From assembly GCA_024636445.1 (NCBI GenBank), contig JAGXHE010000042.1, positions 1 to 59,901 of the forward strand: a DNA stretch of 59,901 bases, read 5' to 3'. The notes beneath the pieces are model-generated. The model did no database searches and was not told where the DNA came from. It saw nothing but the letters and a program-made list of their open reading frames with translations. The translations under genes and the position numbers were made by a program. Origin of the DNA: Sulfitobacter sp. Lineage in GTDB: Bacteria; Pseudomonadota; Alphaproteobacteria; Rhodobacterales; Rhodobacteraceae. Positions 50,967-58,559 of this stretch are shown piece after piece (within the stretch, counting starts at the first letter, position 1; every line of letters starts with the position of its first letter).

Positions 50967-51764
50967 TCAGACCAGGACCATCCCGCCGTCGATCATGATG
51001 ATCTGGCCAGTCATGTAGTCGCTGTCTGGTGATGCCAGAAACGTCGTCGTTCCGGTAATGTCGTGTAATGTCGCAACCCTGCCTTTGAGGATTTCAGCTG
51101 CGAATTCTTCCATGGCCTGTCCGGGACGCTCGGCAGCACCGATCTCCATCAGATCCTTGTCCACCTGCTCCCACATCTCGGTCGCCACCACGCCCGGAGC
51201 AAAACCGGTCACCGTGATATCATGCTTTGCAAGGTCGCGCGCCGCCGATTGCGTCAGCGAGACGACCGCGAATTTCGAAGCACAATAGGGGGCGACATTG
51301 TCGTACCCTTGCCTGCTCGCGACCGAGGCAGTGTTGATGATCTTGCCGCCGCCACCCTGCGCGATCATCTGGCGGGCCGCCTCTTGTATGCCGATCATGC
51401 AGCCAAGACCATTGACGCCCATGATAAACTGCCAGTTTTCTTCTGTCACATCCATGAAGTTCATCGGTTTGTTCACGCCGGCGTTGTTGAACTTCACGTC
51501 CAACCGTCCGAATTTCTCGACGGTATGCGCGATCATCGCGCGGACCTGTTCCCGGTCGGTCACGTCGACCTGGTGCGAGGTGACGGCAGCTTTGTCGCCG
51601 TTCAACCGGCTTCGGTTGGCATCGGCAACCTGTGCCACTTTCTCGCCGTTCAGGTCGGCAAAGCAGACTTTGGCACCCTGATCGAGCAGCGCTTCACCAA
51701 CCGCGCGGCCAATTCCCTGAGCTGCACCGGTCACGATGCACACTCTCTCCTGAAGACGTCCCAC
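50967..51764 (-). CDS. SDR-family sugar/polyol dehydrogenase
   Basis: This 265-residue NAD(P)-dependent dehydrogenase has the cofactor motif TGAAQGIGRAVG (residues ~12-23), FADLNGEK, NNAGVNKP, a catalytic Ser in INTASVASRQGYDN and Tyr-x-x-x-Lys in YCASKFAV. The region GVVATEMWEQVDKDLMEIG is shared closely with the SDR at 54866-55675 and marks a sorbitol/galactitol-dehydrogenase-like subgroup. The start is GTG at 51764; a weak AGGGG lies upstream, so the start is less sure than others. It is second in the leftward operon, between binding protein and permeases. Confidence 0.88.
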   Translation of the reverse strand: MGRLQERVCIVTGAAQGIGRAVGEALLDQGAKVCFADLNGEKVAQVADANRSRLNGDKAAVTSHQVDVTDREQVRAMIAHTVEKFGRLDVKFNNAGVNKPMNFMDVTEENWQFIMGVNGLGCMIGIQEAARQMIAQGGGGKIINTASVASRQGYDNVAPYCASKFAVVSLTQSAARDLAKHDITVTGFAPGVVATEMWEQVDKDLMEIGAAERPGQAMEEFAAEILKGRVATLHDITGTTTFLASPDSDYMTGQIIMIDGGMVLV

Positions 51765-51800
51765 GTCACGTACCCCTGAATGATTTTGAAAAAACGTACA

Positions 51801-51829
51801 TCCGGGGCGCAGGTATGCCGCGCCCCGGA
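51801..51829 (-). terminator. Attenuator hairpin after the sugar-binding-protein gene
   Basis: The perfect 10-bp stem TCCGGGGCGC / GCGCCCCGGA has a 9-base loop. On the minus strand it is followed after six bases by TTTTTT. It lies 15 bp past the binding-protein stop and before the SDR, so it would end or trim most transcripts and raise the receptor-to-permease ratio. Confidence 0.75.
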
Positions 51830-51843
51830 CGGGGAGGAACCCT

Positions 51844-52803
51844 TTAGAACACAGGCTTGGTATAGTCGCCCATGTTGTCCTGGGTTATCTTGGGAGTGTC
51901 GAAGTAGTTCAGGAACGGCAGTTCTTTTCCTTCGAGAATGTCGATGGCGGTTTTCAGGGCCGCTTCGGCATCATCGACCGGCGATTGATAGATCGAACCC
52001 CAGTAGTCACCGGCGGCCATCGCCTCGTAGCCGACTGCAAAGTTGGTCGCGCCGACAAAGATGATGCCGTCACGCCCCGCAGCCTTGGCCGCGTTCAATG
52101 CGCCGACTCCCATGTTGTCGTCACCCGAATAGACGCCGTCGATATCGTCGTATTTGACAAGGAACGCTTCCATCACCTGCTGTGATTTTTCACGATTCCA
52201 GTCGCCCGGCTGGGTATCGACGATCATCACGTCGGCGCAGACCTCGGGCATACGGTCTTCAAAACCCTTGGCCCGTTCGATCGCGGTGGTATATCCCGGT
52301 TGTCCGGTGATGTGTACGACCTGCGCTTCACCCTCGATGCCCATGTCCTTGAACTTGTCGCACATGATCTCGGCCGAGCGCGCGCCCTGAGTGATGTTGT
52401 CGGGGCCCGAGAACGAATTGACGAAATCAAAACCGGCCTCTGCGATGTTGGAGTTGGTCACGACGACCGGGATGCCGGCCTGATGCGCCTTGCGCACGGC
52501 GGGAATGACCGCTTCGCCATTGGTCGGCCAGATGATGATGGCATCGACTTCCTGCTGGATCAGATCCTCAATCTGGGCAATCTGGCGTGCGACGTCGCCG
52601 CCTGCATCCAGAACCACCGCATCTACGTCCGAGTTTTCGGCAGCGGCCGCGATGAAAGCGCTTTCATATGTCGTCTGGTAGCTGTCGACACCGACGTTGT
52701 TTTGCGTGATGCCGATCTTCATTGTCTGTGCACCGGCGGCACCCGCCAAGATAATGGCGGACGATGCGATGGTCGATGCGATGAGTGTCGTGCGAAGTGT
52801 CAT
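51844..52803 (-). CDS. Sugar ABC transporter periplasmic-binding protein (RbsB/type I fold)
   Basis: This 319-residue receptor has a signal peptide (TLIASTIASSAIILAGAAGAQ) ending near residue 24, then MKIGITQNNVGVDSYQTTYESAF. It has type-I periplasmic-binding motifs QIEDLIQQEVDAIIIWPTNG, AGIPVVVTNSNI, VHITGQPGYTTAIERAKGF and DGVYSGDDNMGVGALNAAKA. The start at 52803 follows GGGAGGAG; 33 codons upstream are not conserved. It is first in the leftward operon, divergent from the fusion regulator. The ligand is unknown but likely a pentose, deoxyhexose or sugar acid. Confidence 0.92.
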   Translation of the reverse strand: MTLRTTLIASTIASSAIILAGAAGAQTMKIGITQNNVGVDSYQTTYESAFIAAAAENSDVDAVVLDAGGDVARQIAQIEDLIQQEVDAIIIWPTNGEAVIPAVRKAHQAGIPVVVTNSNIAEAGFDFVNSFSGPDNITQGARSAEIMCDKFKDMGIEGEAQVVHITGQPGYTTAIERAKGFEDRMPEVCADVMIVDTQPGDWNREKSQQVMEAFLVKYDDIDGVYSGDDNMGVGALNAAKAAGRDGIIFVGATNFAVGYEAMAAGDYWGSIYQSPVDDAEAALKTAIDILEGKELPFLNYFDTPKITQDNMGDYTKPVF

Positions 52804-53016
52804 TCGGGTCTCCTCCCAAGGTGGCATTGAATTATCCAGCCGTCCCTCCCGGACGCTGCTTGTTCGCCCGATTGAACCGGCGATTGCGCAAATATTGACC
52901 ACTTTTCTCCCGTTGGAGTCGGAAAAAAATATCCGCTCTGAATAATAAAAGAACCAAAATGGATTTTTTGACCGTACGCTTTGGTCTGGAAAACGGTGAA
53001 CCTCGGGAGAGATGTG
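52804..53016. promoter_or_regulatory. Divergent promoter region of the sugar cluster
   Basis: This 213-bp gap separates the binding-protein operon from the regulator operon. It contains the palindrome TTGCGCAA (52884-52891) within ATTGCGCAAAT, and an AT-rich block (52921-52975) with GAATAATAAAA and two T-runs. It is the obvious place for binding by the adjacent regulator, but no single dyad stands out. Confidence 0.45.
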
Positions 53017-54843
53017 ATGGGAACCAAAAAGTCATCCAAATCTGACATGACGCCAGCGCTGCTTTCTCAGCTTAAAGGCAAAGGATCTGAACTCAAAGTG
53101 AATGCGATGTCCAGACATACCTCAAGCACACCGGCTTCGCGACCAGCGCTGACTGAAATGCTGGACATACTGTCGTTCGTCGAGGAGTTGAGCGACGAGC
53201 TGGAGTCCATTTTGGATGTCATGGCGCCGAACCCGCATCTGCGTATGGCGATACATCTCATCCGGGGTCACCTTGAGGGAAAGGCAATCACGCCAACGTC
53301 CTTGATCAACTCAAGCGATGTCCCCTATGCGACGGCGACCCGCCGCATGAAAGAGATGCAGAACGCGGGGCTGATCGAACAGCGGGCCCGCACCAAGACC
53401 GGGAAAAGCTTTTCCGTGCATCCCAGCGAGAAGTTGCTGGGGCAGTGGAAGCTGATCTCGGGACGCGTCGGCCGCCTGGCCGAGAGCAGGTTTGCAAGCA
53501 TCGAAGGGACCCGCAGCGCGGACGATTATTACTACGGCGGCAGCTACAAAGCCGCCCAATCGATCCCGCCGCTGCGTGCCCGCGCCGTGCCATTGAAGGC
53601 GCCTGGCGGCATTCGCGTCCTGGTGCATGCAGATCCGACCTTCATGGTGATGGACAATCTCAAGCGTCAATTCGAACTGGTGATCGGAACCAAGATCACC
53701 CAGCGTGCCTTTTCCATCGACAGGCTGCGCGAAGAAGCGTTGCGCAACGCATCGCGCGATACCAGCCTCTACGACATCCTGGCCGTCGATCTGCCCTGGA
53801 TCGGAGAGTTTGCCAGCAAGAGTGTTCTGATGCCGCTGGATCAGGCGATGGATCTGGACCAGCTCGATCCGGCGGATTTCCACACTTCGGGATGGAAAGC
53901 GGTTCATTGGGGCGGGCGGGCCTACGGCGTCCCTGCGCAAACCACGCCGGAGATGCTGTTCTATCGCCGTGATCTGCTTGCCGAAGCTGGTTTGGAACCG
54001 CCCAAGACGACAGATCAACTCCTGGATGCGGCCAAAGTCCTGCATAATCCGGCGCGCGGTCGCTACGGGTTTGCATGGAACGCGGCGCGCGGGACTGCTT
54101 TGGGGCATACGGTCCTGATGGCCCTGGCCGATTTTGGTCAACCCGTGCTGGACCTGCCGGTGATTGCAGGCGGATTTGACACCGACACCCTTGCGCAGGG
54201 AAATTTCCGCCCCGTCATCGACACGGACGCGGGCCTGCGCGTGGCCGAGTTCCTGTTGGAGCTGTTGCGGTATTCCCCGCCCAACATCCTGTCGATGTCG
54301 TGGTACGAGCGGGTGCGTGCCTACGCGGCGGGCAACATCGCAATGGCATACGGCTACACCCTGCTCGCGCCCTACTTCGAGGAGGACAAAACCTCGCCCG
54401 CTTACGGTCAGACAGGCTATCTGCCGCATCCTTCGGGGCCGAATGCACGCAACATCGCACCCGTTGGCGGGTTTGTGCTGGGCATACCCGCCAACCTTGC
54501 CCCCGACCGTATTCCTGCCGCGGTAGACGCGCTGACCACGTTCACCTCTCCGGCCGCCCAAAAGCTGTACGTGCAGAACGGAAGCCGGACCAACGCGCGC
54601 TATTCCGTCTGTGCCGATCCCGAAGTCCGCAGCATATCGACGATCTTCGAAGCGATGGACGAGATGTCATGGCGCGACGAGCTGCAATTCTGGCCGCGCC
54701 CGCCGGTGCCTGAAATCAGCGATATCACCCAAATTCTGGGCGAGGAATTTCACGACATGCTGCGCGGCATCACGACCCCGCGCGAGGCGCTGCGCGCAGC
54801 CCAGGCAAGAGCCGATGCGCTGATGCACCCGAACACACCATAG
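53017..54843 (+). CDS. Transcription regulator: winged helix fused to a type-II solute-binding domain
   Basis: This 608-residue protein has no signal peptide or membrane span. Residues ~45-70 are helical (LTEMLDILSFVEELSDELES). Residues ~73-138 form a winged helix (IRGHLEGKAITPTSLINSSD, VPYATATRRMKEMQNAGLIE, wing RTKTGKSFSVHPS). From ~197 to 590 it is an extracellular solute-binding protein fold of the MalE/UgpB class: IRVLVHADPTFMVMDNLKRQ, DILAVDLPWIGEFASKSVLM, QTTPEMLFYRRDLLAEAGLE-PPKTTDQLLDAA, and a late AVDALTTFTSPAAQKLYVQNGS. The ATG was chosen for its GGGAG at seven bases; a TTG 12 codons upstream is possible. It is divergent from a transporter whose own receptor is of type I, so the sensor domain was not copied from it. 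DNA binding and ligand are inferred. Confidence 0.85.
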   Translation: MGTKKSSKSDMTPALLSQLKGKGSELKVNAMSRHTSSTPASRPALTEMLDILSFVEELSDELESILDVMAPNPHLRMAIHLIRGHLEGKAITPTSLINSSDVPYATATRRMKEMQNAGLIEQRARTKTGKSFSVHPSEKLLGQWKLISGRVGRLAESRFASIEGTRSADDYYYGGSYKAAQSIPPLRARAVPLKAPGGIRVLVHADPTFMVMDNLKRQFELVIGTKITQRAFSIDRLREEALRNASRDTSLYDILAVDLPWIGEFASKSVLMPLDQAMDLDQLDPADFHTSGWKAVHWGGRAYGVPAQTTPEMLFYRRDLLAEAGLEPPKTTDQLLDAAKVLHNPARGRYGFAWNAARGTALGHTVLMALADFGQPVLDLPVIAGGFDTDTLAQGNFRPVIDTDAGLRVAEFLLELLRYSPPNILSMSWYERVRAYAAGNIAMAYGYTLLAPYFEEDKTSPAYGQTGYLPHPSGPNARNIAPVGGFVLGIPANLAPDRIPAAVDALTTFTSPAAQKLYVQNGSRTNARYSVCADPEVRSISTIFEAMDEMSWRDELQFWPRPPVPEISDITQILGEEFHDMLRGITTPREALRAAQARADALMHPNTP

Positions 54844-54865
54844 TGCGATCCAAGGAGGAAAGATA

Positions 54866-55675
54866 ATGGACCCCAAACGTCTGGAAGGTAAAAATATTCT
54901 GATCACCGGAGCCGCGCGCGGCATGGGTGCCGCGAATGCCGAGGCGTTCGCCGCCCAGGGTGCGAATGTGTGCCTGGGAGATCTGGACGGGGACGCGGCT
55001 CAAAAGATGGCCGACCAGATCAATGCCGCGGGAGGTGGGAAGGCCGTCGCGGTCAAGATGGACGTCACCAAGCGCGCAGACAACAAGGCTGCCGTCGCTG
55101 CCACCGTCGATGCCTTTGGCTCGATCAACGTCGGTGTCTTCAACGCGGGCATGAACAAGCCACGGTTCTTCATGGATATCGACGAAGACAACTGGGACAT
55201 GATCATGAACGTCAACACCAAGGCGATGTGGCTGGGCATGCAGGAAACCGCGCGCCAGATGATCGATCAGGGCCCGATGGAGGGCCACCCCTACAAGCTG
55301 ATCAACGTAGGTTCCATCGCCTCTCGAAAACCGCTGGTCGACGTGACGGTGTACTGCACGTCGAAATATGGCTGCCTTGCCCTGACCCATTGCGGTGCCA
55401 TCGGTCTGGCGGAACACGGGATCACGGTGAACGGCTATGCGCCCGGCGTCGTGGTCACACCGCTGTGGGAACAGCTCGACAAGGATCTCGTCGATATCGG
55501 GTTCAAGGACCGCGAGGGGCAGGCCTACGACGATATCGTGCGCGACGCGCTGCAGATCAAGCGCGTGTCCTACCCCAAGGATATTGTGGGCACCGCGTCT
55601 TTCCTGTGCAGCGACGACAGCGACTACATGACCGGCCAGATGATCCACATCGATGGGGGCTGGTGCATCCAGTAA
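54866..55675 (+). CDS. SDR-family sugar/polyol dehydrogenase (paralogue of 50967-51764)
   Basis: This 269-residue SDR has TGAARGMGAANAEAFAAQG (cofactor turn), GDLDGDAA, the altered VFNAGMNKPRFFMD (the usual N-N-A-G reads F-N-A-G), NVGSIASRKPLVDVTVYCTS-KYG with catalytic Ser, Tyr and Lys, and APGVVVTPLWEQLDKDLVDI. The WEQ(V/L)DKDL stretch and the MNKP/VNKP motif are shared with the SDR in the divergent operon, so the two are paralogues. It sits 22 bp after the regulator with AAGGAGG before the ATG. The family includes sorbitol and L-arabinitol dehydrogenases. The likely job is oxidation of the imported sugar alcohol or sugar. Confidence 0.88.
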   Translation: MDPKRLEGKNILITGAARGMGAANAEAFAAQGANVCLGDLDGDAAQKMADQINAAGGGKAVAVKMDVTKRADNKAAVAATVDAFGSINVGVFNAGMNKPRFFMDIDEDNWDMIMNVNTKAMWLGMQETARQMIDQGPMEGHPYKLINVGSIASRKPLVDVTVYCTSKYGCLALTHCGAIGLAEHGITVNGYAPGVVVTPLWEQLDKDLVDIGFKDREGQAYDDIVRDALQIKRVSYPKDIVGTASFLCSDDSDYMTGQMIHIDGGWCIQ

Positions 55676-55737
55676 CCGCCCTTCGCCTCAATTAACTTCA
55701 AACAACGCTGGGGCGCCCCCCGGCGAAGGAGAATGCC

Positions 55738-57036
55738 ATGTCACGTGCCTTGATGCCGAACCTGCTTACCCCCCAAGATCTCGAGCCCAACTGGGAATGG
55801 CGCGAGCGTCTCCCTGCCTGGGGTCACACCTCGGTCGATTTTGAGCGGCGTGTCGATCACGACCGCCTGCGCCGCTACCGTCTGGCGCGCACGCGTCAGG
55901 CGCTGCAAGCCTCGGAAGCGGGAACGCTGCTGCTGTTTGACATCAATAACATCCGCTACGTCAGCTCCACCAAGATCGGTGAGTGGGAGCGTGATAAGAT
56001 GTGTCGCTTTTGTCTGCTGACGGGTGACGACAGTCCCTATGTCTGGGATTTCGGATCTGCGGCGGAGCACCACAAGCGGCACTCTGATTGGCTGGAGCCG
56101 AGCCATTGTCTGGCCGGTGTGGTCGGTATGCGCGGTACCATCCCGCCAGAGTTCGGCCTGATGAAGAAATACGCCAAGCAGATCGCCGGATTGATCCGCG
56201 ATGCCGGCATGGCCGACATGCCAGTCGGCGTCGACTATGCCGAGACTGCGATGTTCCATGCCTTGCAAGAGGAAGGATTGAATGTCGTCGATGGCCAGCA
56301 AATCATGCTGTCGGCGCGCGAGATCAAGAACTGGGATGAAATCCAGCTTCTGACGCAGGCCGCCGCGATGGTCGATGGTGTCTATCACATGATCTACGAA
56401 GAGCTGAAACCCGGCGTGCGCGAGAACGATATCGTCGCCCTGTCCAACAAGATGCTCTACGAAATGGGCAGCGACGACGTCGAGGCGATCAACGCCATTT
56501 CGGGCGAGCGGTGCAATCCGCATCCGCACAACTTCACCGACCGGTTGATCCGGCCCGGCGATCAGGCGTTCTTCGATATCCTGCAAAGTTATCAGGGGTA
56601 TCGGACCTGCTACTACCGTACGTTCAACGTGGGCCGCGCGACCCCATCGCAGAACGACGCCTACGTCAAGGCGCGTGAATGGATCGACGCATCCATCGCG
56701 ATGATCAAGCCGGGCGTTTCCACCGACAAGGTGGCCGAAGTCTGGCCCACCGCCGAAAGCCTTGGTTTCGCAAGCGAGGACCAAGCCTTCGGCCTGCAAT
56801 TCGGGCACGGTCTGGGCCTTGCGCTGCATGAACGCCCGATCATCAGCCGCGCCGTCAGCATGGACCATCCGATGGAGATCCAGACCGGCATGGTTTTTGC
56901 GCTCGAAACCTACTGCCCCGCGACCGACGGCTATTCCGCAGCCCGGATCGAGGAGGAGGTCGTGGTGACCGAAACCGGCTGCGAGGTGATCTCGCTCTTC
57001 CCGGCAGAAGAGTTGCCCATCGCGAACAGGTACTGA
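55738..57036 (+). CDS. M24-family (creatinase/prolidase fold) protein with an altered metal site
   Basis: This 432-residue protein has an N-terminal creatinase-like domain (GTLLLFDINNIRYVSSTKIG, VWDFGSAAEH) and a C-terminal pita-bread domain. Expected metal ligands: first Asp present (QAFFDILQSYQGYR); second Asp replaced by Cys (GYRTCYYRTF where the family has xDxTRTF); His present (FGHGLGLALHERP); Glu present (MVFALETYCP); second Glu present (ARIEEEVVVTE). Four of five ligands therefore remain. Creatinase itself works without metal, so a non-peptidase reaction is possible. It is placed between SDR genes in a sugar operon, which is unusual for a peptidase. GGAGAATGCC precedes the ATG. Confidence 0.85.
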   Translation: MSRALMPNLLTPQDLEPNWEWRERLPAWGHTSVDFERRVDHDRLRRYRLARTRQALQASEAGTLLLFDINNIRYVSSTKIGEWERDKMCRFCLLTGDDSPYVWDFGSAAEHHKRHSDWLEPSHCLAGVVGMRGTIPPEFGLMKKYAKQIAGLIRDAGMADMPVGVDYAETAMFHALQEEGLNVVDGQQIMLSAREIKNWDEIQLLTQAAAMVDGVYHMIYEELKPGVRENDIVALSNKMLYEMGSDDVEAINAISGERCNPHPHNFTDRLIRPGDQAFFDILQSYQGYRTCYYRTFNVGRATPSQNDAYVKAREWIDASIAMIKPGVSTDKVAEVWPTAESLGFASEDQAFGLQFGHGLGLALHERPIISRAVSMDHPMEIQTGMVFALETYCPATDGYSAARIEEEVVVTETGCEVISLFPAEELPIANRY

Positions 57037-57038
57037 CC

Positions 57039-57803
57039 ATGACAAACCCCTTTGACCTGACAGGCCGCAAGGCACTGGTCACCGGCGGGGCGACAGGCAT
57101 CGGTGAGGGCATCGCCCTCGCCCTTGCCGCCGCCGGTGCCGATGTGGCCTTGACCTACCGCAGTCACCAACCCGAAGAGACATTGTCCAGGATCAAGAAT
57201 ATGGGCCGGACCGCTGCCGCAGTTCAGGCGGATTTCAGCGGGATGGATCAGGCCGCCGCTGCGGATGTCATCGGCTTTGCCAAGGACGCTCTGGGCGGGC
57301 TTGATATTCTGGTGAACAACGCGGGCATCATCCACCGCGAGGCCTCTGTCGATATGCCGCTGGAAGACTGGCGGCGGGTCCTGTCGGTCAATCTCGATTC
57401 CGTATGGCTTTTGTCGCAGGCCGCCGGTCAGCACATGGTCGCCCAAGGCAGCGGCAAGATCATCATGGTGGCGTCGGTCCTGAGTGCGCAGGGTGGCCTG
57501 ATGGTCCCTGCTTATGCCTCGGCCAAGCACGCCGTGGTCGGGCTGACGCGTGCCCTGTGCAACGAGTGGGCTGCCAAGGGTGTGAACGTCAACGCCATCG
57601 CGCCGGGGTATACCGCGACCGACAACACCCAGGCGCTCAGAGACGATCCGGACCGCTCGAACGCCTTGCTTGAGCGGATCCCCGCAGGTCGCTTTGCGCA
57701 GCCAGATGAAATCGCCGGGGCCGCCGTATTTCTGGCATCGGATGCGGCCGCTTACTGCCACGGCAGTGTGATCACCGTCGATGGCGGCTGGCTTGCACGC
57801 TGA
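57039..57803 (+). CDS. SDR-family dehydrogenase, KduD-like
   Basis: This 254-residue SDR starts two bases after the M24 stop. It has FDLTGRKALVTGGATGIGEG, VNNAGIIHREASVDMPLEDW and a catalytic centre VASVLSAQGGLMVPAYASAK. The long conserved stretch NVNAIAPGYTATDNTQALRD-DPDRSNALLERIPAGRF and the ending VDGGWLAR are characteristic of KduD (2-dehydro-3-deoxy-D-gluconate 5-dehydrogenase) and 2-deoxy-D-gluconate dehydrogenase. It fits a step on a 3-deoxy sugar acid. The exact substrate is not determinable. Confidence 0.88.
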   Translation: MTNPFDLTGRKALVTGGATGIGEGIALALAAAGADVALTYRSHQPEETLSRIKNMGRTAAAVQADFSGMDQAAAADVIGFAKDALGGLDILVNNAGIIHREASVDMPLEDWRRVLSVNLDSVWLLSQAAGQHMVAQGSGKIIMVASVLSAQGGLMVPAYASAKHAVVGLTRALCNEWAAKGVNVNAIAPGYTATDNTQALRDDPDRSNALLERIPAGRFAQPDEIAGAAVFLASDAAAYCHGSVITVDGGWLAR

Positions 57804-57815
57804 GAGGAGGGATTT

Positions 57816-58559
57816 ATGGAACAGTCACTAAAAGGGAAAACGGCCCTCGTCACCGCGGCCGCCAATGGCATCGGCCGCGCCAGCGCCGAGGCACTGGCAA
57901 AACGCGGAGCGACCGTGATCGCAACCGATATCGACGGGGCGGCCGTTCAATCTGTCGCTGAAGGCACACAAAACATCGAAGGTCACGCGCTGGACGTGCT
58001 TGATACGAGCGCCATTGCTGCGCTGATCGGGTCGCTGCCCCCACTGCAGATTCTGGTGAACTGTGCTGGATGGGTGCACGACGGTACCATCCTCGATTGC
58101 GAGGATGCGGATTGGGACAGGGCGTTCAACCTGAACGCCAAATCGCTGTATCAGGTGACCAAGGCGGTGCTGCCCGGCATGCTGGACCACGGCGCAGGCT
58201 CGATTGTGAACATCGCCTCGATCGTGTCGAGCGAAAAAGGCGCGCCACGGCGCTTTGTCTACGGCGCGTCCAAGGCGGCGATCATCGGCATGACCAAATC
58301 CATCGCCGCCGACTATGTGCAAAGCGGCATCCGCTGCAACGCGATCTGCCCCGGCACGGTGGAAAGCCCCTCGCTCAAGGACCGCCTGAAAGCCACCGGG
58401 GATTTCGACAAGGCGCACGCCGCGTTCACGGCGCGCCAGCCGATGGGCCGTTTCGGCACGCCGGACGAGATCGCCGAGATGGTATGCTACCTCGCGGGGG
58501 ACATGTCGGCGTTCACCACCGGACAGGCCTTTGCCATCGACGGCGGCTGGTCGATCTGA
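57816..58559 (+). CDS. SDR-family dehydrogenase, 2-keto-3-deoxy-L-fuconate dehydrogenase-like
   Basis: This 247-residue SDR has TAAANGIGRASAEALAKRG (GxxxGxG with Ala in the first place), NCAGWVHDG and the catalytic region NIASIVSSEKGAPRRFVYGA-SKAAIIGMTKSIAADYVQ. The segment GIRCNAICPGTVESPSLKDRL is typical of the DHRS6/BDH2 and 2-keto-3-deoxy-L-fuconate dehydrogenase group. Together with the FAH-family hydrolase at the far end of the cluster it would form the diketo-intermediate route of L-fucose/L-rhamnose breakdown. AGGAGGG precedes the ATG. The stop overlaps the next start (TGATG). Confidence 0.88.
   Translation: MEQSLKGKTALVTAAANGIGRASAEALAKRGATVIATDIDGAAVQSVAEGTQNIEGHALDVLDTSAIAALIGSLPPLQILVNCAGWVHDGTILDCEDADWDRAFNLNAKSLYQVTKAVLPGMLDHGAGSIVNIASIVSSEKGAPRRFVYGASKAAIIGMTKSIAADYVQSGIRCNAICPGTVESPSLKDRLKATGDFDKAHAAFTARQPMGRFGTPDEIAEMVCYLAGDMSAFTTGQAFAIDGGWSI

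Noticed and set aside
55738-57036. DMSP lyase DddP
   Set aside because: The fold and N-terminal half are similar, but a metal Asp kept in DddP is Cys here and no DMSP-related genes are nearby, so the name is not supported.
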